DNA of 64,000 nucleotides from Crateriforma spongiae (GTDB lineage: Bacteria > Planctomycetota > Planctomycetia > Pirellulales > Pirellulaceae). This document shows positions 10,032 to 17,697 of the stretch, in pieces. The notes beneath the pieces were generated by a model. That model saw only the letters and a program-made list of their open reading frames with translations, was not told the DNA's origin and made no database searches. The DNA is taken from assembly GCF_012290005.1 (NCBI RefSeq), contig NZ_JAAXMS010000001.1, forward strand, positions 806,001 to 870,000. The letters are read 5' to 3'. Positions within the stretch are counted from its first letter, which is position 1; every line of letters begins with the position of its first letter. Both the position numbers and the translations under genes were made by a program.

Positions 10032-11720
10032 ATGAGCCTATTCGGAACGATCCAACAGTCCAACGGTGCACTGCAGGCGGCGCAGATCGGCCTGCAAGTG
10101 GTCGGCAATAACATTGCCAATTCCAACACCGAAGGCTACATCCGCCAGCGTCTGGAACAGACGCCCGCCGGTGCGTTTCGCCAGGGCGGGTTGATTAAGG
10201 GCCAGGGCGTTCGGCCGACCGGCATCACGCAGGTGGTCGACAAGGCGTTGGCCGAACAGATGTTCAACGCCGGCACGGCGCTGGCCGGCGCCGAATCATT
10301 GGGCCAGGCGTATTCACAGCTGGAAGAAATCGCCAGCGAACTGGACAACAACGGAATCAATTTCCAGTTGTCCGAATTCAACAACGCGTTGCATGAATTG
10401 ACGACCCAGCCGGCCGATTCGGCGCTGCGGGAATTCGTCATTCTGCAAGGGCAATCCTTGGCGTCCAAGCTGAACAACACACGCGAAAAAGTGCTCGATC
10501 GCCAAGCCGGTGTGAACACCGAACTGGACGACATCAGCAACCAGATCAACCGGTTGACCAACCGCATCGCCGAGCTGAATGTCGAAATCGCCACGATCGA
10601 AGGCGGCGGTTTGATCGGCAGCGATGCAACGGGGCTGCGTGACGAACGCTACCAAGCACTCGAAGAATTGGCGACATACGTCAACATCAACTTCCAAGAA
10701 CAAACCAGCGGCAACGTCAACGTTTTCGTCGGCGGCGATTACTTGGTCACCAACGGCATCGCACGCGATGTGTACACCGCCTACAGCGAAAACGAAAGTC
10801 GTCCCGAGGTTCGCATCATCGAAACCGATGCACCGCTGCAAGCGACCGGCGGAAAGTTGGGGGCCGCGCTGCAAGCCCGCGACAGTATCTTTGGCGAATT
10901 CGTCGGAGACTTGGATTCGATGGCGTCCGGTTTGATCCGGACGATCAACCAGATTCACACCCAGGGACAAGGTCGCAAAGGCTACACCGATCTGACGTCT
11001 GATTCGGCCAGCGAACCCGGCGTGCCATTGGAATCGGCCGGCCTGCCGTTCACGCCCGAAAACGGAACCTTTGACATGGCGTTGGTCGACGCCGACGGCA
11101 AAGTCATTTCCAACCACCGCATCACCGTTCGTGTGTTGGGCCAAGTCGGTGATTCGACGATGCAATCGGTGGCCCAGCAGATCGATGACATCGACGGACT
11201 TTCCGCCACGATCACCAATGAAGGTCGACTGAAGATCCGTTCCGACAATCCGCCGACCGAATTCACCTTTGGCGAAGACACCAGCGGGTTCTTGGCGGCC
11301 GCCGGTCTGAATACCTTCTTCACCGGGACTCACGCCGGTGACATCGCCGTCAACGACGTGTTGGCACAGGACGCGGACCTGTTGGCGGTCAGTTTCGGCG
11401 GCATCGGCGAAGACACCGAAGCCCTTTACGAAATGACCGATTTAGTCGACCGGCCATTGGACGTGTTGGACGGCCGCACCGTGCGCGGCGTCTATGAACA
11501 CTCCATCGCGTCGTTGGGGCAAGAGGTCAGTTTGCACCAAAGCAGCACGCAAGGTCTGAGCGACTTTCACGCCACGCTGCAAAGCAAACACTTGGCGATC
11601 ACCGGTGTGAACATCGATGAAGAATCAATCAAGATGATCATGTACCAACGAGCATTCCAAGCCAGTTCGCGAGTGATCTCGACCGCCAGCGAAATGTTGG
11701 ACCTGTTGGTCAATCTGTAA
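10032..11720 (+). CDS. flgK: flagellar hook-associated protein 1
   Basis: FlgK joins the flagellar hook to the filament. The N-terminus has the conserved flagellar rod/hook motif (SLFGTIQQSNGALQAAQIGL followed by VVGNNIANSNTEGYIRQR). The C-terminus has the matching amphipathic helix (ITGVNIDEESIKMIMYQRAFQASSRVISTASEMLDLL). At 562 aa it is a normal FlgK size. The central part holds the variable surface-exposed domains. No other flagellar genes are nearby; the gene stands alone between a polysaccharide-export gene and a convergent pilT. A strong Shine-Dalgarno (AGGGGAG) is embedded in a hairpin immediately before the ATG. Presence of FlgK implies a flagellated swarmer stage, as known in many planctomycetes. 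Confidence 0.95.
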   Translation: MSLFGTIQQSNGALQAAQIGLQVVGNNIANSNTEGYIRQRLEQTPAGAFRQGGLIKGQGVRPTGITQVVDKALAEQMFNAGTALAGAESLGQAYSQLEEIASELDNNGINFQLSEFNNALHELTTQPADSALREFVILQGQSLASKLNNTREKVLDRQAGVNTELDDISNQINRLTNRIAELNVEIATIEGGGLIGSDATGLRDERYQALEELATYVNINFQEQTSGNVNVFVGGDYLVTNGIARDVYTAYSENESRPEVRIIETDAPLQATGGKLGAALQARDSIFGEFVGDLDSMASGLIRTINQIHTQGQGRKGYTDLTSDSASEPGVPLESAGLPFTPENGTFDMALVDADGKVISNHRITVRVLGQVGDSTMQSVAQQIDDIDGLSATITNEGRLKIRSDNPPTEFTFGEDTSGFLAAAGLNTFFTGTHAGDIAVNDVLAQDADLLAVSFGGIGEDTEALYEMTDLVDRPLDVLDGRTVRGVYEHSIASLGQEVSLHQSSTQGLSDFHATLQSKHLAITGVNIDEESIKMIMYQRAFQASSRVISTASEMLDLLVNL

Positions 11721-11786
11721 CAGATCCACCTTTTCGCCGCCCGTTTGCAGGCAGTTGGCAGCGGTGCCAGCGTGAAGCGTGGATGA

Positions 11787-12908
11787 TCAAACCCGCGAAA
11801 CCAACCCGTCGGCCGCGGTGTCGATGCCCTTCAGCAGTGACGCCAACGATTCGCGGTGCGGCGCATAGTCCATGCCGGTTTCCATCGAAATCTTTCCGCC
11901 TTGGACCAGTTCGCAAAGTGAATGCGTAAAGTCACGCATGCCTTCGTCTTTGCAAACGTTCAAGATCGCCGGGATGTCTTCGTCTTGTTCGTTCAAGATC
12001 CGCTCGCGCACGATCGGGTTGTTCAACAAGACTTCGGTGGCCGGGTATCGTTCGCCTTCGACCGCACCGGGGATCAACCGCTGGCACATGATCGCACGCA
12101 AGCTGTTCGCCAACGATGAACGAATGAAGGCGTGTTCTTCTTTGGGAAAGAATTCCAGGATGCGGCTGAATGATTGCTCCGCGTCGCTGCAGTGCATCGA
12201 CGCCATCACCAAGTGACCGGTCTCGGCCGCCTGAACCGCTGCCAAAATGGTTTCTTTGTCACGCAGTTCCCCGATCAAGATGCAATCGGGGTCTTGCCGG
12301 ACGACGTACCGCAAGGCATGGGAATAACTGGGGACATCGATACCGATTTCACGCTGCGAAACGATCGACTTGTTGGACGCGAATCGATATTCGATGGGGT
12401 CTTCGATCGTGATCACGTGCATGCTGCGGTGGTGATTGATCCAGTCCATCATGGCGGCCAATGTGCTGCTTTTGCCGCTGCCCGTCACACCGGTGACCAA
12501 GATCAGCCCGTCGAAACTTCGCGAGATCGTTTGTTGATACACCGGCGGCAGGTGCAGCTTTTCGAAATCCGGGATCACGCTGTTGACCCGGCGCAATGCC
12601 GCATGCATTTGGCGATCGGATCGATAAGCATTGACGCGAAACCGGTCGCCGGATTCTGACAGAAACGCAAAATCGATCCCGCCATACTTCTGGTACTCCT
12701 CTTCACGTCCCGGCGGCATCAACGCCACCATCATCGCCGTGATGTAAGTACTGTCGGGCAGCGGCGGCATGTCCAGCGGTTTCAGATGACCGCCGATTCG
12801 GACGTAGGGAGGCAAGCCGACCTTCAGATGCAAATCCGACGCCTCGGCGCGACTGACGAAGGCCAACAGTTTCAGGATTTCCTGGTCCGGCGTGTGAAGC
12901 TGACTCAT
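11787..12908 (-). CDS. pilT: type IV pilus retraction ATPase PilT
   Basis: PilT is the hexameric cytoplasmic ATPase that depolymerises type IV pili for twitching motility. The 373-residue protein carries the N-terminal PAS-like domain (SDLHLKVGLPPYVRIGG), Walker A GVTGSGKSS (about 140-148, Lys146), the Asp box (ITIEDPIEY), Walker B DCILIGELRD (about 208-217) and the His box (GHLVMASMHC). The E. coli-type AIRNLIRE motif is replaced by SSLANSLRAIMCQRLIP. The ATG at 12908 is preceded by GGGGAGG with 6-base spacing, an excellent Shine-Dalgarno. It is convergent with flgK (66 bases between stops) and divergent from the methyltransferase. A PilT/PilU distinction cannot be settled, but length and motifs favour PilT. 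Confidence 0.93.
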   Translation of the reverse strand: MSQLHTPDQEILKLLAFVSRAEASDLHLKVGLPPYVRIGGHLKPLDMPPLPDSTYITAMMVALMPPGREEEYQKYGGIDFAFLSESGDRFRVNAYRSDRQMHAALRRVNSVIPDFEKLHLPPVYQQTISRSFDGLILVTGVTGSGKSSTLAAMMDWINHHRSMHVITIEDPIEYRFASNKSIVSQREIGIDVPSYSHALRYVVRQDPDCILIGELRDKETILAAVQAAETGHLVMASMHCSDAEQSFSRILEFFPKEEHAFIRSSLANSLRAIMCQRLIPGAVEGERYPATEVLLNNPIVRERILNEQDEDIPAILNVCKDEGMRDFTHSLCELVQGGKISMETGMDYAPHRESLASLLKGIDTAADGLVSRV

Positions 12909-13264
12909 GACGGGCCTCCCCGAGTCGTCTGTCGTGGTGCGGAACCATCGCCCGGCGGATCATTCGGCCAGGCGAACACCCCATCATAGACATCGGCGCA
13001 CCACAAATGAGGTGCTTCCAGCCCCTCGGTCTGAATTTCAACGCCCCTGCGACACTGTGCCCATCGGTGCCGACACTGTGCCCTTCAGTGCCGACGGTTT
13101 GACCATCAAAGCCCAGCACCGAACTACTTCGACGATCCGGTCCGCCGCCGGGACCTCGACTTGCCAAGTTGCATTCGCCACGATGCGTGGTTTGACCACA
13201 GTCGACGTTTGCCCGCCGTTGACGGTCGGACGCTTGCCCCCTGCCAGCTTGGATTCATCGACAC
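12909..13264. other. 356-bp divergent spacer between pilT and the rRNA methyltransferase
   Basis: The spacer must hold both promoters. I could not pick convincing -35/-10 pairs. It contains a threefold 21-base tandem repeat (listed separately). No small gene with a credible start and composition was found on either strand. Confidence 0.5.
13051..13113. repeat. three tandem 21-base repeats
   Basis: Units start at 13051, 13072 and 13093. The first two begin GACACTGTGCCC and differ at two of 21 positions. The third (GACGGTTTGACC...) is more diverged but keeps the 21-base phase and the ending GCC. The period is a multiple of three, so any reading frame crossing it shows a seven-residue repeat. 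That could be a relic of coding sequence or an operator array in the pilT upstream region. Confidence 0.7.
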
Positions 13265-14341
13265 GTGCCCGAGAAACCTGACCAACCTTCGGATGTCCAA
13301 GCCGGATTCGCGATGTCGACTTGCGCGAACGGCGCTGAAGCGTGGGTCAAGGCGGACGCGACACGACAGGGCTGGCGGCTGGCGTTTTCACGGCCGGGAT
13401 TTGTGACGTTGAAGCACGATGATCCCGCCGCCGATCTGCCATCGGGAATCTTCATTCGCCGTAGCTGCCATTCGATTGGTTCGGAGCGCGGGAGCGATTC
13501 CAACGCATTGATCGCCAAGCTGGCGGACGATTTTCAGACCAAGTTTTCCGATCCGGTCCCCTTTCGCACCCTGCACGTCTGGTCGCGTGACCGTTTGCCG
13601 ATCGGCAAGTTCGGATTTGAACCCGAACTGGATGCGCTCAGCGATGCCGTGGGCGGACAGATCCTTGCGCACCTGCCGAAGACCTTATTGGACGCGGATA
13701 AGGTCAACGGGATTGCTGATGCCGGGGCGACCGTGATGGACGTTGTGTTAGTGGAGCCGAACCAATGGTTTTGGGGATGGCACGTTGCCCGTGATTGGCA
13801 TGATCGGTGGCCCGGAGGGATTCAACCGATCCGTCCCCAGGTCGAACCCGTTTCGCGGGCCTATTTCAAAGCCGCCGAGTCGATTGCCTGGTCTGGATTT
13901 GAGTTGCGCCCCGGTGATCTGGCCGTCGACGTCGGCAGTTCGCCCGGAGGTGCCAGCGGGCTGTTGCTGGAAATGGGACTTCGCGTCCTGGGCATCGATC
14001 CAGCGGAAATGGATCCGTCGATCAACGAACATCCGAATTTTCAGCACGTTCGAGCTCGGGCGGGCGACTTGAAGCGATCGGTGTTCAGTGATGCCAAATG
14101 GATGATGGTTGATTCCAACGTCAAACCCGACCAAACCCTTTCGACCGTCGAAAATATCGTCACGCACCCGCGAGTGCCGATCGAAGGTGTTTTGCTGACC
14201 TTGAAGCTTGGCAACTACGCGATGGCCGAAAATCTTGACCGGTGGCTGGATCGCATCCGAAGCTGGGGGCCCAAAGACGTCCAAGTCCGGCAATTGACTC
14301 GCAACCGATGCGAAGTCTGCTGTGCTATTCGCATGCGGTAA
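13265..14341 (+). CDS. RlmM-like FtsJ-fold rRNA 2'-O-methyltransferase
   Basis: The C-terminal half is an RrmJ/FtsJ-type SAM-dependent methyltransferase. It has motif I DVGSSPGGASGLLLEMG (about 222-238) and the full K-D-K-E catalytic tetrad: K202 in SRAYFKAAESIAW, D283 in MMVDSNVKP, K314 in LTLKLGNY and E350 in NRCEVCCA. The N-terminal half (STCANGAEAWVKAD..., AFSRPGFVTLK) resembles the THUMP-like substrate domain of RlmM, which methylates C2498 of 23S rRNA in E. coli. At 358 aa it is close to RlmM length. I use the GTG at 13265 because the conserved FxxSTCxxGAE block begins only about 15 residues in; ATG 13313 would cut that block. The exact nucleotide target is inferred. Confidence 0.85.
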   Translation: MPEKPDQPSDVQAGFAMSTCANGAEAWVKADATRQGWRLAFSRPGFVTLKHDDPAADLPSGIFIRRSCHSIGSERGSDSNALIAKLADDFQTKFSDPVPFRTLHVWSRDRLPIGKFGFEPELDALSDAVGGQILAHLPKTLLDADKVNGIADAGATVMDVVLVEPNQWFWGWHVARDWHDRWPGGIQPIRPQVEPVSRAYFKAAESIAWSGFELRPGDLAVDVGSSPGGASGLLLEMGLRVLGIDPAEMDPSINEHPNFQHVRARAGDLKRSVFSDAKWMMVDSNVKPDQTLSTVENIVTHPRVPIEGVLLTLKLGNYAMAENLDRWLDRIRSWGPKDVQVRQLTRNRCEVCCAIRMR

Positions 14342-14554
14342 ACTTTCTCGTACACACCATCAATTCCGTTGGTCCTGTTCGCCGGTTCTGCTGCACAGGA
14401 TGCGACAGGTTGTCTGTGCCGTGGATGCCCCGCTGCACCGCATGACGTGTTATGGTCACCGGGACAATGCCACCGGCCTGGTCATCGCCCGGGCGCGATG
14501 CCTGGTTTGGATGGCAGTGGCGACGTTTCGGTCCCTCAGCGATAGAACGAAGAC

Positions 14555-15973
14555 ATGCCCAGTGATCTCCGGTGCAATGCGTTGTTGTTTGCTTTCTCGG
14601 TGATGGGTGTGCTGGCGATTGTCTCCGGCTCATCGAAACTGACGAACGCTTCGGAACCACCCAACATCGTTTTCATTTTCGCCGATGATCTGGGTTGGGG
14701 AGATCTTAGTTGCTACGGGCAACGCCGTATCAAGACGCCGAATCTGGATCGTTTGGCCCGTCAAGGCACACTGTTCACCCAATTCTACGTTGCTGGTTCG
14801 GTGTGTTCGCCCAGTCGGACCGGCATCATGACGGGACAAAGCCCGGCGCGGCATCGCATTTTCGGTCATTTGGCCAACCGGGAAAGCAACCAGCGTCGTG
14901 GCATGCCCGATGCGCTGGATCCCGATGTGCCCACATTGACCGACGTGCTGAAAGACGCCGGCTATGTCACCGCCCATTTCGGAAAGTGGCACCTCGGCAA
15001 TGTTTCGCCGGATCAGTATGGCGTTGATGCTTTCCGGACCGACAAGTTTTGCAACGTCGCGGGTAAACAGGCGATCGACATTTGGAGCGCCGAGGCGCGA
15101 CCGGTCTGCACGGCCAATATCCTGGACGCAACGCTGGATTTCATTGGCGAACAGGCGGATGCACCGGAGCCTTTTTATGTCAACGCATGGTTTTCCGATC
15201 CGCATGCGACGTTGAATCCTTCGCCTGACCAATTGGATCGAGTGAAAAATCTGGCGCCGCAAGGCGTGCCGTTTCCCGGCGTTGCGCAGGTCTATTATGC
15301 CTGTGTGTTGGAGATGGATCGTCAGGTCGGGCGCTTCATGGATCGCCTGGAACAATTGGGGGTGGCGGATCGAACGTTGGTTTTGTTTTCCAGTGACAAC
15401 GGTCCCGAAGATTTTCAGATCCGTAATTCGGCCCACAGCGGCGTCGGAAGTAGCGGTCCGTTTCGTGGTCGCAAACGCAGTATCTACGAAGGCGGTATTC
15501 GCACACCGTTGATCGTCCGCTGGCCGGGGCATGTTCCGGCCGGAAAGGTCAATCGGACATCAGTGATCAGCGGTTTGGATTTCTTACCTTCGCTGGCCGC
15601 AATTGCCGGTGCGTCAGCCGACGCGATCAGCGATGGGGATGGGGAAGCGATGGACGATGTTTGGCTGGGAGCGGACCGTGAACGTCGCACGCCGTGTTTT
15701 TGGGAATGGCGGTACCGTGTCTTCGGGCACCCCGCCAACAAGCCGCCGCAATTGGCTGTTCGCGACGGAGATTTCAAGCTGTTGGTCAATCCCGATGGCG
15801 GGCGAGTCGAACTGTACGACTTGGCCAGCGATCCCGGCGAACGGGACAACGTCGCGGCAAATCACCCAGTTGTCGTTCAGCGTTTGACCCGAATGGCTCT
15901 GCAGTGGAACAAAACGTTGCCCGATTCTCCGCGAGACCCCGGGGCGGGGCTGGAATCCTGGCGGTGGCCCTGA
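14555..15973 (+). CDS. secreted formylglycine-dependent sulfatase
   Basis: This 472-residue type I sulfatase has a signal peptide (ALLFAFSVMGVLAIVSGSS). The metal-binding start is PPNIVFIFADDLGWGDLSCYG. The activation motif C-S-P-S-R (Cys84 to Arg88, within GSVCSPSRTGIMTGQ) has its cysteine converted to formylglycine by an FGE or anSME enzyme. Further sulfatase elements are GKWHLGN and FSSDNGPE. Such enzymes hydrolyse sulfate esters of algal polysaccharides or glycosaminoglycans and are strongly expanded in marine planctomycetes. It begins 213 bases after the methyltransferase and precedes the DUF1501 operon with a 408-base gap. The natural substrate cannot be assigned. Confidence 0.93.
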   Translation: MPSDLRCNALLFAFSVMGVLAIVSGSSKLTNASEPPNIVFIFADDLGWGDLSCYGQRRIKTPNLDRLARQGTLFTQFYVAGSVCSPSRTGIMTGQSPARHRIFGHLANRESNQRRGMPDALDPDVPTLTDVLKDAGYVTAHFGKWHLGNVSPDQYGVDAFRTDKFCNVAGKQAIDIWSAEARPVCTANILDATLDFIGEQADAPEPFYVNAWFSDPHATLNPSPDQLDRVKNLAPQGVPFPGVAQVYYACVLEMDRQVGRFMDRLEQLGVADRTLVLFSSDNGPEDFQIRNSAHSGVGSSGPFRGRKRSIYEGGIRTPLIVRWPGHVPAGKVNRTSVISGLDFLPSLAAIAGASADAISDGDGEAMDDVWLGADRERRTPCFWEWRYRVFGHPANKPPQLAVRDGDFKLLVNPDGGRVELYDLASDPGERDNVAANHPVVVQRLTRMALQWNKTLPDSPRDPGAGLESWRWP

Positions 15974-16381
15974 GTGGGTCTTGGCCGCCCGCATTTCCTG
16001 ACATTGGTGGAGACGCCAAGTCTTGTCTGCCACCCCACTTGCGGAGCGGATGCCGAAAGCCGGTGGCCGACCGATTGTCAGGAAATTCCTGGCGTTTGGC
16101 CGTTCGGCCGAGGGAGATCGGAGTATTGCAGCATCGGACGGATGCGATGGTTTCCGAATAGGAAAGATTTGACGCACGCTTGGCGGACCAGTATCGTTGG
16201 ACGGAATGTCGCATCCATTCGTGTGGCCCAGTAGGCCCGTGAAGGATGTCGCCCCACCCCCCGCCCGCGTCGCGTTTGCTTCGTGGGTCCCGCCTTTTTG
16301 CCGTCACCGTTGATCTTGCCGATGGTTTGGCGAGACCGAATCGACGGTTCATCCTTGACGACTACGCCGGAGATGACTCGC
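15974..16381 (+). other. 408-bp gap between sulfatase and the DUF1501 operon
   Basis: No convincing gene, RNA or terminator is seen. The stretch is C-rich near 16250-16270 (GCCCCACCCCCCGCCC). It probably contains the promoter of the operon starting at 16382. An in-frame ATG at 16283 belongs to the DUF1501 reading frame, but the extra 33 residues would displace its Tat signal from the N-terminus. Confidence 0.45.
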
Positions 16382-17683
16382 ATGCGTTGTGTCGGAAACC
16401 CTTTCAGCCGCCGTGGATTTCTAGCGGTCGGATCGATCGCCGGATTCGGGTTGTCGCTTCCTGACTTGCTAATGCGTCAGGCCGCTGCGGAGATGAAGCA
16501 TTACGACTTCATCAAACCCAAAGCGAAAAGCGTCATTCACGTTTTCTTGCCGGGCGGGATGGCCCAGCAGGAATCCTTTGACCCCAAGCCCTACAGTCCG
16601 CTGGAATATCGCGGGGAAATGGGCACGCTGAAGACAAATACCGGCGAAGTCTTTTCGAACACGATTCCCAAGCTGGCCAAGCGTGCTGACAAATTCAGTG
16701 TGATTCGGTCCATGACGCACGGGGAAGCCGCCCACGAACGCGGCACCCACAACATGTTCACCGGGTACAAACCCAGTCCGGCGTTGCAGTACCCCAGTTT
16801 TGGCGCCGTTGTCAGTCACGAATACGGGCCGCGAAACAACCTGCCCCCGTATATCTGTATTCCCAATGTTCCCAACGAATTCGCCGGAACGGGATATTTG
16901 CCCAGCAGTTACGGCGGATTCGCGTTGGGCAGTGATCCGGCCCGCGGCGATTTCCGGGTCCGCGATTTGAACTTGTCCGGTGGCGTGGACGAAAGCCGGT
17001 TCGTCAAACGCAAAGAAGCGTTGGAAGTCGTCAATCGTCGCTTCACGTCGATGACGTCGGCGGACAACGTTGCCGCGATGAGCACGTTTTACGAGAGAGC
17101 CTACGACCTGCTGGACACACCGGCGGCCAAAGAAGCATTCGACATCAACAAGGAAGACGACAAGCTTCGTGACCGCTACGGACGCAACCAAGCCGGTCAG
17201 CGTTTGTTGATGGCACGACGTCTGGTCGAAGCCGGTTCACGTCTGGTGACGCTGACCTACGGCGGCTGGGACATGCACCAGAGTATTACCAGCGGTTTCA
17301 ATCGAACGATGCCCGCACTGGATCAGGGCTTGTCGGCCTTGATCGATGATTTGGATTCGCGCGGTTTATTGGACGAAACGCTGGTCATGGTCACCAGTGA
17401 ATTCGGCCGCACACCCAAGATCAACGCGGACGCCGGACGCGATCACTGGCCAAAGGTCTTCAGCGTGATGCTGGCCGGCGGAGGCGTCAAAGGCGGCATG
17501 GTCTATGGTGCGTCCGACAGCACGGCGGCCGAACCCGATCACAGCCCCGTGTCCCCGGCGGACTTGGCCACCACGATGTATCACTTGTTGGGCATTGTGG
17601 CCGACAAGGAATTGATGGCCCCCGGAGACCGTCCGATCGAAATCGTCGATGGCGGCAACGTCATCAGCGACATTCTGGTCTGA
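16382..17683 (+). CDS. DUF1501 family Tat-exported protein (sulfatase-like fold)
   Basis: This is a DUF1501 protein, a family abundant in planctomycetes and predicted to adopt an alkaline-phosphatase/sulfatase-like fold. Near the N-terminus is a twin-arginine signal (NPFSRRGFLAVGSIAGFGL). Family features are HVFLPGGMAQQESFDPKP, RADKFSVIRSMTHGEAAHERG, YGGWDMHQ and VTSEFGRTPKINADAGRDHWP. I chose the ATG at 16382 because GGAG lies 9 bases upstream and it puts the RR pair at residues 10-11; ATG 16373 is an alternative. It is the first gene of a four-gene operon with 5- to 14-base spacing or overlap. It is usually encoded with DUF1549/DUF1553 proteins; the biochemical function is unknown. Confidence 0.88.
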   Translation: MRCVGNPFSRRGFLAVGSIAGFGLSLPDLLMRQAAAEMKHYDFIKPKAKSVIHVFLPGGMAQQESFDPKPYSPLEYRGEMGTLKTNTGEVFSNTIPKLAKRADKFSVIRSMTHGEAAHERGTHNMFTGYKPSPALQYPSFGAVVSHEYGPRNNLPPYICIPNVPNEFAGTGYLPSSYGGFALGSDPARGDFRVRDLNLSGGVDESRFVKRKEALEVVNRRFTSMTSADNVAAMSTFYERAYDLLDTPAAKEAFDINKEDDKLRDRYGRNQAGQRLLMARRLVEAGSRLVTLTYGGWDMHQSITSGFNRTMPALDQGLSALIDDLDSRGLLDETLVMVTSEFGRTPKINADAGRDHWPKVFSVMLAGGGVKGGMVYGASDSTAAEPDHSPVSPADLATTMYHLLGIVADKELMAPGDRPIEIVDGGNVISDILV

Positions 17684-17697
17684 TCCATTTGCCCAGG

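Noticed and set aside
10314-11333. 339-residue open frame on the minus strand
   Set aside because: Antisense to flgK with no recognisable motif.
12934-13004. 8-bp inverted repeat GTGGTGCG/CGCACCAC upstream of pilT
   Set aside because: Arms 55 bases apart; about one such match is expected by chance in a spacer of this size.
12703-13167. minus-strand frame with a seven-residue repeat (VGTEGHS, VGTDGHS)
   Set aside because: The repeat simply reads the 21-base DNA repeat; the frame overlaps pilT in another frame and lacks a credible start.
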